Below are positions 1 through 6,205 of a stretch of 9,120 nt of DNA, in pieces. The translations under genes and the position numbers were made by a program. Source of the DNA: an uncultured Methanobrevibacter sp. (GTDB taxonomy: Archaea; Methanobacteriota; Methanobacteria; Methanobacteriales; Methanobacteriaceae). The stretch is taken from assembly GCA_902783085.1 (NCBI GenBank), contig CACZPT010000150.1:1-9120 (forward strand), written 5' to 3'. The notes beneath the pieces are model-generated. The model made no database searches, was not told the DNA's origin, and was given only the letters and a program-made list of their open reading frames with translations. The number at the start of each line of letters is the position of its first letter. The first letter of the stretch is position 1.

Positions 1-52
1 ACTTCTCCAGTGTAACAATTCTAATTTTTCGCATTCTAGCTGTCTTGAACAT
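1..52 (-). CDS. ahaI: A-type ATP synthase subunit I, N-terminal fragment (runs off the window)
   Basis: Only the first 17 codons lie in the window. The protein starts MFKTARMRKIRIVTLEK, a beginning I recognise from methanogen AhaI (subunit a/I), the large membrane subunit that carries the proton or sodium half-channels of the archaeal ATP synthase. It starts 11 bases after the ahaH stop codon, in the conserved order ahaH-ahaI. The ATG at 52-50 follows a weak GTGAGAT-like ribosome-binding site. The identification rests on a short peptide plus gene order. Confidence 0.8.
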   Translation of the reverse strand, partial: MFKTARMRKIRIVTLEK

Positions 53-63
53 ATAATCTCACA

Positions 64-378
64 CTACAAAATATTTTTGACAATAACGGAAGCAGCTTCA
101 TCTACATTTGCCATTGCTTTTTCTTTTAAAGCACTAACTTCCCTTTCAGAGTCAGCAGCAATAGATTTAGCTTCTTCTTTAGCTTTATCTTCTGCATCAA
201 AAACAGTATTTTGAGCCTCTTCTTCAGCTGATTTTCTAGCCTCTGAAATAATTTCATCGGCTTTAACTCTTGATTCAGCAACCAAATCTTTTGATTGTGA
301 CTCTGAATCGATAATAAGTTGTTCAGCATCAGATTCAGCTTTTTTTATCATTGTGATTGCGTCTGATATCTCTGCCAT
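64..378 (-). CDS. ahaH: A-type ATP synthase subunit H (peripheral stalk)
   Basis: This is a 104-residue, highly charged protein rich in Ala, Glu, Lys, Asp and Ser. It has no Cys, Pro or membrane segment, and an almost continuous heptad-like pattern from about residue 8 to 90, as expected of a long coiled coil. Subunit H pairs with subunit E to form the peripheral stalk that holds the A1 head against the membrane part of the archaeal ATP synthase. Its length fits the family, and ahaI follows immediately, which is the usual first pair of the methanogen aha operon. The ATG at 378 has a good ribosome-binding site, GGTGAT at 389-384, five bases upstream, so the start is secure. Confidence 0.88.
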   Translation of the reverse strand: MAEISDAITMIKKAESDAEQLIIDSESQSKDLVAESRVKADEIISEARKSAEEEAQNTVFDAEDKAKEEAKSIAADSEREVSALKEKAMANVDEAASVIVKNIL

Positions 379-383
379 AATTA

Positions 384-425
384 ATCACCATGGTATATTA
401 ATTTTTATTTAGCTTAATATATATC
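384..425 (-). promoter_or_regulatory. Promoter and ribosome-binding site of the ATP synthase (aha) operon
   Basis: Read on the minus strand, an AT-rich TATA box (ATATATATTA, 424-415) follows a purine-rich AAAAG stretch that could serve as the TFB recognition element. Archaeal initiation usually falls about 25 bases downstream of the TATA centre, which would be near 394. That gives a short leader holding the GGTGAT ribosome-binding site (389-384) before the ahaH ATG at 378. This is inferred from position and composition only. Confidence 0.55.
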
Positions 426-471
426 TTTTACTATATTTTTCTAAAAAATAAATCAAATCTTGACTTAAACT

Positions 472-548
472 AAAAAAAAGAAATGAAAATATAATAATAT
501 TAATAAAATAGAATAATAAAAAAAGAATATTGAAAAATAAAGAAAAAA
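472..548 (-). terminator. Oligo-T terminator region after the four-helix membrane protein gene
   Basis: The minus strand downstream of the 553 stop codon holds several T runs: six at 548-543, seven at 524-518 and eight at 479-472. Archaeal RNA polymerase terminates at such tracts without needing a hairpin. The runs sit between the end of the membrane-protein gene and the aha promoter, so they probably insulate the two units. The rest of 430-552 is simple AT-rich sequence with no open frame or stable hairpin that I can see. Confidence 0.55.
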
Positions 549-552
549 TTAA

Positions 553-903
553 CTATCTATAAAATAATTTTAAAAGTTTAGGGGGTAACTTCATCAAATA
601 AGCAAGAATAGCTATTATAACAATGATAACACCTATTATAAGGAATCCATAATTATATGGAATTTCAAGTAACATATACCCACCAACACCAATAATTATT
701 CCTTCAAAAAAGAATACTGCTTTAGTCCATTCAGGTTTTAATGAAATAATAATATATGCAACACCCAAAAGGATAAGAATAATTGATGTAGTAATATCAT
801 CGTTAGTTAAGACATTTCCCCTAAATACAGGAAGTACACCAACAATTATTAAAACAATAGCTAATACTAATCCAAGTAATTTAATAATTTTAACTCTAGA
901 CAT
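553..903 (-). CDS. Small four-helix integral membrane protein, unknown function
   Basis: This is a 116-residue hydrophobic protein that I do not recognise. Four membrane segments are visible at about residues 7-26, 38-55, 62-80 and 85-105. Basic residues at both ends (MSRVKIIK at the N-terminus; KLPPKLLKLFYR at the C-terminus) suggest that both termini face the cytoplasm. I chose the ATG at 903 rather than a TTG three codons upstream, because the best TATA box (936-929) predicts transcription starting around 907, after the TTG and only a few bases before the ATG. No ribosome-binding site is visible, which fits a nearly leaderless message. It lies upstream of the aha operon on the same strand, but T tracts separate them, so a role in ATP synthesis is not implied. 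Confidence 0.6.
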   Translation of the reverse strand: MSRVKIIKLLGLVLAIVLIIVGVLPVFRGNVLTNDDITTSIILILLGVAYIIISLKPEWTKAVFFFEGIIIGVGGYMLLEIPYNYGFLIIGVIIVIIAILAYLMKLPPKLLKLFYR

Positions 904-912
904 ATACTTCAA

Positions 913-920
913 TATTTAAT
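913..920 (+). promoter_or_regulatory. Possible TATA box for the plus-strand gene at 947
   Basis: The plus strand reads TATTTAAT. Its centre is about 30 bases before the GTG at 947, so transcription would start around 941-943 and give a very short leader. The box is weak and the region is AT-rich throughout, so this is a positional inference only. Confidence 0.35.
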
Positions 921-928
921 TAACATGA

Positions 929-936
929 TATTTATA
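929..936 (-). promoter_or_regulatory. TATA box of the four-helix membrane protein gene
   Basis: The minus strand reads TATAAATA. The centre lies about 30 bases upstream of the ATG at 903, and initiation about 26 bases downstream would fall near 907, leaving a leader of only a few bases. This fits the absence of a ribosome-binding site before the gene. Confidence 0.5.
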
Positions 937-946
937 GTAGTCTATA

Positions 947-1291
947 GTGATTAAATTGAATAGATGTGTTTGGATAATAATTAACAAAAATTTTGAAATG
1001 ATGCTAGATGGTGAAGTTTTAGATGATAAATTAGTTGATAAAAAATTCTCTCCAGGCCAAGACCTATGGACATCTCAACTTCCACAACTTAGATTTGAAA
1101 ATGAAAAACTTCAAAAAGAATATGATGAATTTAGAAATGACATACTAACTTTATTTTTAGAACCACAAGTCGATGAAGTTTTTATTAATGCTAAAATTGG
1201 GGAAGAATCAGAATACTATACTGAATTTACATCAACTCCTTTAGTAATAAGGAAAATAGAAGATTATATTGTTGATGAAATAATTGATTAA
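947..1291 (+). CDS. Small acidic soluble protein, unknown function
   Basis: This is a 114-residue protein rich in Asp and Glu, without a membrane segment or signal peptide, and with one Cys near the start. I recognise no family. Predicted strand-like segments (CVWIIINKNFEMML, DEVFINAKI) alternate with charged helix-like stretches such as 49-72, so it is probably a small folded alpha/beta protein. It is the only plausible plus-strand gene. The start is uncertain: GTG at 947 has no ribosome-binding site in front of it, whereas TTG at 956 is preceded by GTGATTAAA, close to the GTGATTAA before the fumarase-like gene in this window, and would give 111 residues. It ends one base before the stop codon of the convergent gene at 1293. 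Confidence 0.6.
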   Translation: MIKLNRCVWIIINKNFEMMLDGEVLDDKLVDKKFSPGQDLWTSQLPQLRFENEKLQKEYDEFRNDILTLFLEPQVDEVFINAKIGEESEYYTEFTSTPLVIRKIEDYIVDEIID

Positions 1292-1292
1292 A

Positions 1293-1631
1293 TTAAAAAA
1301 GTTTATTTGCTTGTTTAATCACTTCATCCATAGTATTATATTCTAATAACTCACCAGATGTTGATTTTGACTCAGTAGTTATTAAAACATGGGGCGAATT
1401 CCATAAATAAGTATATGTGAAATATACAACATTGGCAATTAATGCAGGGTAGAATATGAATAACCCAATAAAGAGAAATAAAATATGGACATAATAATTA
1501 CCATATCTTCTTTTTTTCATTAAAATGAAGTTGTCTTCATTTTGAATAACTTTAAATTTAATTTCAGATAATTCATTTGAAATACTGGTGATTTCATTTG
1601 AATTATCTGCTTTTAAAATAAATAATTTCAT
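1293..1631 (-). CDS. Small membrane hairpin protein, unknown function
   Basis: This is a 112-residue protein. A soluble N-terminal part (about 1-45) ends in the basic cluster KKRRYG. Two membrane segments follow (about 46-60 and 62-77) with a short turn around YPAL, and then a soluble C-terminal part (about 80-112). The basic cluster before the first segment suggests that both soluble parts are cytoplasmic. I do not recognise the family. It begins two bases after the nitroreductase stop codon, so it is almost certainly co-transcribed with it and is the last gene of the carboxylate cluster. A run of six A on the plus strand at 1295-1300 gives a T6 tract running into the stop codon, which may be part of the terminator. 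Confidence 0.65.
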   Translation of the reverse strand: MKLFILKADNSNEITSISNELSEIKFKVIQNEDNFILMKKRRYGNYYVHILFLFIGLFIFYPALIANVVYFTYTYLWNSPHVLITTESKSTSGELLEYNTMDEVIKQANKLF

Positions 1632-1633
1632 TT

Positions 1634-2143
1634 TTATCTCATATAAACTGTAAATTCATCAATTTCTTTTCTAGGAGTATCTCTTGGATCTGCATTTCCA
1701 TAACCTAATGGAGTGAATAATACAGGTTCTTCATTATCTTTAAGATTTAAGAATTTTCTTGCCTCATCAGGCTTAAAAGCTGCAATATAACAAGTTCCAA
1801 GACCAACACTAGTTGCTGCCAATATAATATGATCCATTACAATGGTTGCATCCATATCTGAAATGTTTTTATTATCCCATTTTCTAGTCCAAGCCTTATC
1901 CTTTTGACTAACAACACATAAAACATAAGGCGCTTGACAAAACCAATCTGCAGGATATATTTTAGATAAATCATCTTTATATTTTTTAGTATCAATTACA
2001 AAAATTTTAAATGGCTGATAATTAACACCAGTTGGAGCAATAGACGCTGCTTTTAAAACATAATCAAGTTTTTCTTGTTCAACAGGTTTATCCAAATATC
2101 CTCTAACACTATATCTTTTATTAATTACATCATCAAAATCCAT
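1634..2143 (-). CDS. Nitroreductase-family FMN oxidoreductase
   Basis: This 169-residue protein has the usual length of short nitroreductases. Visible family features are RYSVRGY (10-16, the N-terminal FMN phosphate-binding arginine/serine motif), APTGVNYQP (36-44, FMN contact), GLGTCYIAAF (114-123) and PLGYGNAD (145-152). Such enzymes are cytosolic FMN homodimers that use NAD(P)H to reduce quinones, nitro compounds or activated C=C bonds; the natural substrate here cannot be read. The ATG follows the citrate-synthase-like stop codon (TAA) directly. Its ribosome-binding site, GGAGGT at 2154-2149, lies within the last codons of that gene, so the two are likely translationally coupled. The tight link suggests a redox step or flavin role connected with the upstream enzymes, but this is inference. 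Confidence 0.85.
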   Translation of the reverse strand: MDFDDVINKRYSVRGYLDKPVEQEKLDYVLKAASIAPTGVNYQPFKIFVIDTKKYKDDLSKIYPADWFCQAPYVLCVVSQKDKAWTRKWDNKNISDMDATIVMDHIILAATSVGLGTCYIAAFKPDEARKFLNLKDNEEPVLFTPLGYGNADPRDTPRKEIDEFTVYMR

Positions 2144-2941
2144 TTAATGACCTCCATAAACAACATCTTCTAAATCACAAAAACGTCTGAATTCATCCTC
2201 ATCCATATTTTCTTCATGAATATGTGCAATAATTCCAGGAATACGTCCAATCATAAAAACGCCAAACCCCAAATCTGGAGAAAATCCTAAATCTGATAAT
2301 ATTGCCGCATTAGCACCATCAACATTTAATTTAATATTCTTATTTTGATAAATTAAATCTTCAATTGATACAGCTAATTTTAAATGTGGACCAACACAAC
2401 TTTCTTTAATAGCCATTTCTATTAATTTTTTGGCTCTTGGATCTTCATCATGATATCTATGTCCAAAACCAGGAACTTTTTCATTACGGGATTCAAAGGC
2501 ATTGTAAATTTCAATAGCTGAACTAGCAATAAGTTTATTATCTAAATCAGCATCCCCAGTTAAAATTAATGAATTAATATTTGATTGATATAATTCCATT
2601 GATTTTTCAATAGCTCCAGCATGTTTATGTCCAAATGATAATAATGCGCCAGCAACAGCAGAATTCAGTGATGAACCAGATGAAGAAATAATTCTAGCAG
2701 TTTGAGTACTTGGGGGAGTTACACCATGGTCACAAAATGAAACAAGAACATGGTTAAACATTTTACTTTCTTTTATTGAAGGCAATCTTCCCTTTAAAAT
2801 TAAAAAAATCATATCCCCATATTTAATTTTTTCAATTAAATCTTTCTGATTATAACCTCTTGTAACCAATTTATTAGGTTCTACTTTAGAAATAGCTGTT
2901 TTTAAAGTATGTTTGTTAACCTGAAAATTATTTTCTTGCAT
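2144..2941 (-). CDS. Short citrate synthase-family protein (citryl-CoA lyase-like)
   Basis: This 265-residue protein is much shorter than ordinary citrate synthase (about 370-430) but matches the length of stand-alone citryl-CoA lyase and of the C-terminal lyase domain of ATP-citrate lyase. The three catalytic positions can be placed: His107 in FGHKHAGA, His161 in PGFGHRYHDEDPRA and Asp208 in LNVDGANAAI. A late GRIPGIIAHIHEE motif (232-244) is also typical. The fold either condenses acetyl-CoA with a 2-oxoacid or cleaves a citryl-CoA-like thioester; sequence alone does not decide which. Acting cytosolically beside PrpD- and fumarase-like genes, it probably makes or breaks a citrate-like acid. 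It starts 41 bases after the fumarase-like gene with no clear ribosome-binding site, and a TATA box lies at the right distance for a leaderless message. Confidence 0.82.
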   Translation of the reverse strand: MQENNFQVNKHTLKTAISKVEPNKLVTRGYNQKDLIEKIKYGDMIFLILKGRLPSIKESKMFNHVLVSFCDHGVTPPSTQTARIISSSGSSLNSAVAGALLSFGHKHAGAIEKSMELYQSNINSLILTGDADLDNKLIASSAIEIYNAFESRNEKVPGFGHRYHDEDPRAKKLIEMAIKESCVGPHLKLAVSIEDLIYQNKNIKLNVDGANAAILSDLGFSPDLGFGVFMIGRIPGIIAHIHEENMDEDEFRRFCDLEDVVYGGH

Positions 2942-2965
2942 GATTTAAAATATACTTAATAGTTG

Positions 2966-2973
2966 TTTATAAA
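2966..2973 (-). promoter_or_regulatory. Internal TATA box before the citrate synthase-like gene
   Basis: The palindromic octamer TTTATAAA is centred about 28 bases upstream of the ATG at 2941. Initiation about 26 bases downstream would fall near 2943, so the message would be leaderless. The gene has no ribosome-binding site in front of it (TTTTAAATC precedes the ATG), which agrees. Being palindromic, the box alone does not fix direction. Confidence 0.45.
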
Positions 2974-2982
2974 TGTTAAGGA

Positions 2983-3828
2983 TTACAATTTTAAAGTTGC
3001 TTTTCTAGGTTCTACAAAGCAAGAAGGTCTAACAGAGACTATTCTAACGCCACTTGCCCTTTGATTGCCAATTTTCAAAAAAGTTCCAAGAACTGTAGTT
3101 TTACCGCCAAATCCTAATGGTCCTATATTGCTTTCATTTAATTTATCAGTTACATATTGTTCATATTGATTTAAATCATCTAAATTACCATAAATCATTG
3201 ATTTTAGCATTAAAGAAGATGCTTCATAATGTGTTCTCCCAATTCCAATTGACGGTATTGATGGTGTGCAACCTAAAAGCTTTAAAGAATCTTCAAGCCA
3301 AGCAATAGCCGTGTTAATCACATTTTCAAAAGATCGTTTATGATAAACCCTATAAGTTTTAGCTCTTATTTCAGGTCCCCCACCTTGAAGTAAAAAATGA
3401 ATATTTAAAGTATCTGGATTATCGCAATTATCAATTAAAAATGAAGCAGGCTTCAATAATCCGGCATCATCATATAAACCTTTTGACTGTTCAATTCGCT
3501 CAATTGAATTTCCACGAACTGCCATAGGTCTTGCTGGAAGTTCATTTAGACCTTTATAAATCCCCCAGTTAATTTGAGATATTAAATCAGAAGTAATTTG
3601 CCTTTGACAGCCCAGCTCAACAATAACATGAGGAATTCCAGTATCATCACATAAGGGCAATTTATCTTTTTGGGCCGCCTGATAATTTTCTAAAATTTGA
3701 GTTAATGCCCAATGAGCATTATCATTAGTTTCTCTTTCAATAGCTAAATTTAGAGCATTTAATTTATCACCAGATAATTGTGTGCTCGCTTTTATTATTG
3801 AATTTGAGACTTCATCAACAATATCCAT
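2983..3828 (-). CDS. Fumarase/tartrate dehydratase class I, alpha-subunit homologue
   Basis: This 281-residue protein has the length of the alpha (iron-sulfur) subunit of two-subunit class I fumarases and TtdA. Three cysteines fit the ligands of the catalytic [4Fe-4S] cluster: Cys60 in PLCDDTGIPHV, Cys187 in LGCTPSIPSIGIGR and Cys270 in RPSCFVEPRKAT. Arg100 (ARPMAV) and IGPLGFGGKTTVLG (235-248) are also family-like. It is divergent: the usual GGGSEN segment reads GGGPEI (149-154), and the C-terminal end of the cluster site is not the common CWA-RR form. Known enzymes add or remove water on fumarate, tartrate or related acids, and part of their active site comes from a beta subunit that is absent from this window. 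It starts four bases after the U32-like gene, with GTGAT as a close ribosome-binding site. The exact substrate is open. Confidence 0.82.
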   Translation of the reverse strand: MDIVDEVSNSIIKASTQLSGDKLNALNLAIERETNDNAHWALTQILENYQAAQKDKLPLCDDTGIPHVIVELGCQRQITSDLISQINWGIYKGLNELPARPMAVRGNSIERIEQSKGLYDDAGLLKPASFLIDNCDNPDTLNIHFLLQGGGPEIRAKTYRVYHKRSFENVINTAIAWLEDSLKLLGCTPSIPSIGIGRTHYEASSLMLKSMIYGNLDDLNQYEQYVTDKLNESNIGPLGFGGKTTVLGTFLKIGNQRASGVRIVSVRPSCFVEPRKATLKL

Positions 3829-3832
3829 TTAA

Positions 3833-4735
3833 TCACTCAGGAGTAGATAAATCTTTAGAAAAACTAGGAGACATTATAGCTTTTGGCAAGTATTTATCAA
3901 TTATTCTTTTAACAAGTTTAACTTGTTTTATTCTTGCAATAGCTTCTTTTTGAGTAGTATCCCAATTATGATTAGATGCTACAGAACCTCCAGTTTTTAA
4001 ATACACCGGCGAAGCTACCTTAATAAATTGTGGAACTTCATAATGTCTTATAAATCCACCAGTAGATTTAGGATTTTCAGTGTGTAAGTCAATTGGAATA
4101 TCAATAACATTTCTAATAGCTGCAATCATTGGAATTTGTAAATCTCTAACCGGGTTTAGAGAATTCAAACCATTTTCTTCAAGTAGTTTAGCTGATGCTG
4201 GATTTCCATGACCTGCATGTGCTGAAATTTTAAAATGAAGATTTTTAGGAAGTTCACCGGATTTTCTCATTTTGTTTAAAACAAACAATAATCCTTCATC
4301 GTAAAGCAAAATTCCACGAACCCCTAAACTAACCGCACGTTTTACATCTTCAATTGCATATACAATATTATCATAACCTCTTAAACGATATCCAATTCTA
4401 CTTCCTTCTTTTGTATGTACTGTAGCTGAAGTATCATAAGTTGCCCTTGGACCTACAGATAAAAAGAGTTCACATCCAAATTTTGATGCTAAATCAACCA
4501 TCCGTGATATTTCATCATCAGATAATAACAGTATTCCTTTTGTTTGAGTTACTCTATGAATAAATAAATCTTCTTTTTTAGCTTCGCTTAAGAGTGTCTT
4601 CATAGTATTTGGTGATTGGATACCTGGAACTTCAAAACGAAATTGACCATTATCATTGAAAGTTTTATTAGAAATATAATCGCAACCAACATCACTGATG
4701 CCAATTTTTTCTAAGAATTCTTTTGTTTTATCCAT
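3833..4735 (-). CDS. U32-peptidase-related TIM-barrel-like protein, unknown reaction
   Basis: This 300-residue cytosolic protein resembles proteins I have seen annotated as U32 family peptidases. It lacks the cysteine-containing U32 signature, and nothing visible supports proteolysis. Repeated strand-loop-helix units suggest a TIM barrel, with candidate active-site residues at strand ends: Arg61 (FIHRVTQT), SVGPRATY (93-100), RIGYRLRGYDN (113-123), LLYDEG (143-148), SAHAGHGNP (171-179), LNPVRDLQIP (193-202), IDLHTEN (215-221), GGFIRHYE (226-233) and PVYLKTGG (243-250). These conserved-looking His, Arg, Asp and Asn loops suit a metal-dependent lyase, aldolase or isomerase acting on a carboxylic acid. 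It overlaps the MmgE/PrpD gene by eight bases and precedes the fumarase-like gene by four, implying a shared pathway. Function is unassigned. Confidence 0.72.
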   Translation of the reverse strand: MDKTKEFLEKIGISDVGCDYISNKTFNDNGQFRFEVPGIQSPNTMKTLLSEAKKEDLFIHRVTQTKGILLLSDDEISRMVDLASKFGCELFLSVGPRATYDTSATVHTKEGSRIGYRLRGYDNIVYAIEDVKRAVSLGVRGILLYDEGLLFVLNKMRKSGELPKNLHFKISAHAGHGNPASAKLLEENGLNSLNPVRDLQIPMIAAIRNVIDIPIDLHTENPKSTGGFIRHYEVPQFIKVASPVYLKTGGSVASNHNWDTTQKEAIARIKQVKLVKRIIDKYLPKAIMSPSFSKDLSTPE

Positions 4736-6137
4736 TTAATACCCCAATAACATCTTTCATAGAATAATTTTCAATATTATCAATAATTGTTAATTTATTA
4801 ATGTCATAAATAGGATTTAAATTTTTAAATTTATCAATTAATTCACTTAATTCGAATGGATTTTCAAAGTCCCCTTTAGGAATTAATGTAATATTTTGAA
4901 ATACACCCCTTCTAAAACTTTCATCTAGTTTAATTATAACATTGGCCGGTCTGTTTTTTGGATATAATTCATTTAACTTAGCATCAGATAAAATAATCAT
5001 TTTATTAACTAAATCTTTAATACTATTAACTTTATCAACTGTCGAATAATTTTCAAGTAAGCCATATTCAATTAATTGATTTAATCCGTCAACATCAATT
5101 TCACCTATGACCAAAGTAATAGCTACAGCATAGGGCAAACTCTGCCTTAATTCTTCTAAGTTTTTCGGATTATAATTATTATGTTGTGCTGCAACTTCAT
5201 ATGTTTTAATGGCCACATTATCAATATGGTTGTATTCATCACCAATACTTACTTTTAACTTTAGTGCAGTATCTATAGAAGAGTGCAAATGTCTACAAAA
5301 TGGATACTTTTTAAAGTAAATATCCCTAACATGAACACTGCCAACATCTTCCAAAATTGACTCAAATGAATATTTATCCTCGCCAAATTCACCATTATTA
5401 AATACCATCGTTTTTAAAAATCCTTCAGAACCCTCAAAAATAGTTTCACTACCAGTAAATCCATTTCTAGCCAAAAATGCAGATAAAATCCCATTATAAT
5501 TAGCCTTACCAACATGCAATACTTTACCCATAGTACCACCATGATCCGATTCTAGAAGACCTGCAGCTTGAGTTCCACACAAACCTAAAGTATTTACAAT
5601 CTGCGATTCATCAAGATTTAATAATTTAGCAGCAACAGCACCAGAAACAAAAGTCCCAATAGTACCGGTTGTATGAAATCCATTATTTCTATGTCTTGGA
5701 TTAACTAATTTACCAAGTAAAATACCCACCTCATAACCAACAATAACAGCTTCAAAAAACTCCCTACCACTTAATTCATAAGCTTCACAAATAGCTAATG
5801 CAGTTGGAAAAATTACACAACCCAAATGAGCCTGTGCTTGTCTGTGACCATCATCAAGCTCCAAAACATGTGCTGAAATACCATTTATAAAAGCAGCACT
5901 TAAAATATCAGTTTTTACATTTTTTCCAATAACCGAAGCTTCTAAATTAAAACTATTATAACCTGCAAATAATTCATTAATTGTATTAAATGATATAAAA
6001 GAAGGATTTTCTCCCACACCCCTATAAGTTATACCAAAATAATCTAAAAATGCAGCCTTTATAACATTAATAGTTTCAACAGTAGCCTGTTCATAGCGAT
6101 AAGAAGAAATAAATTTAGCAATATCTTGTAAAAACAT
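4728..6137 (-). CDS. MmgE/PrpD-family dehydratase/decarboxylase-type enzyme
   Basis: This 469-residue protein has typical MmgE/PrpD length. Recognisable family blocks are HVLELDDGHRQAQAHLG (90-106), NNGFHTTGTIGTF (151-163), LGLCGTQAAGL (184-194), HVGKANYNG (208-216) and YPFCRHLHSS (about 277-286). Asp95/Asp96, His98, His104, His155, Lys211 and the late His pair match positions where the family has active-site residues. Members include 2-methylcitrate dehydratase (PrpD), cis-aconitate decarboxylase and iminodisuccinate epimerase, so the fold handles di- and tricarboxylates, but the substrate is not predictable. The usual HPG after the aspartate motif reads HLG here. The ATG at 6137 has a weak GATGAT ribosome-binding site (6152-6147). 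A poor TATA-like CTATTTAAG lies near 6179-6171. The end overlaps the next gene by eight bases. Confidence 0.88.
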   Translation of the reverse strand: MFLQDIAKFISSYRYEQATVETINVIKAAFLDYFGITYRGVGENPSFISFNTINELFAGYNSFNLEASVIGKNVKTDILSAAFINGISAHVLELDDGHRQAQAHLGCVIFPTALAICEAYELSGREFFEAVIVGYEVGILLGKLVNPRHRNNGFHTTGTIGTFVSGAVAAKLLNLDESQIVNTLGLCGTQAAGLLESDHGGTMGKVLHVGKANYNGILSAFLARNGFTGSETIFEGSEGFLKTMVFNNGEFGEDKYSFESILEDVGSVHVRDIYFKKYPFCRHLHSSIDTALKLKVSIGDEYNHIDNVAIKTYEVAAQHNNYNPKNLEELRQSLPYAVAITLVIGEIDVDGLNQLIEYGLLENYSTVDKVNSIKDLVNKMIILSDAKLNELYPKNRPANVIIKLDESFRRGVFQNITLIPKGDFENPFELSELIDKFKNLNPIYDINKLTIIDNIENYSMKDVIGVLNG

Positions 6138-6186
6138 AATAATCTTATCATCTATTTATGTAAAAATAATCTTAAATAGTTATCTT

Positions 6187-6203
6187 AAAAAAATTAAAAA
6201 AAA
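6187..6203 (-). terminator. Oligo-T tract between transporter and enzyme genes
   Basis: Three bases beyond the stop codon of the small transporter gene, the minus strand has eight T (6203-6196), two A, then seven T (6193-6187). This is the strongest oligo-T signal in the cluster and would be an archaeal terminator, perhaps leaky. It suggests that the transporter pair and the enzyme genes are at least partly separate transcripts. Confidence 0.6.
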
Positions 6204-6205
6204 TT

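Noticed and set aside
430..552. A small RNA gene in the A-rich gap before the ATP synthase operon.
   Set aside because: No stable hairpin or conserved-looking GC-rich core, which structured RNAs in AT-rich methanogens usually show; oligo-T terminators explain the stretch.
3833..4735. A protease role for the U32-related gene.
   Set aside because: No U32 cysteine signature is visible, and its neighbours are carboxylate enzymes rather than processing or tRNA/rRNA-modification genes.
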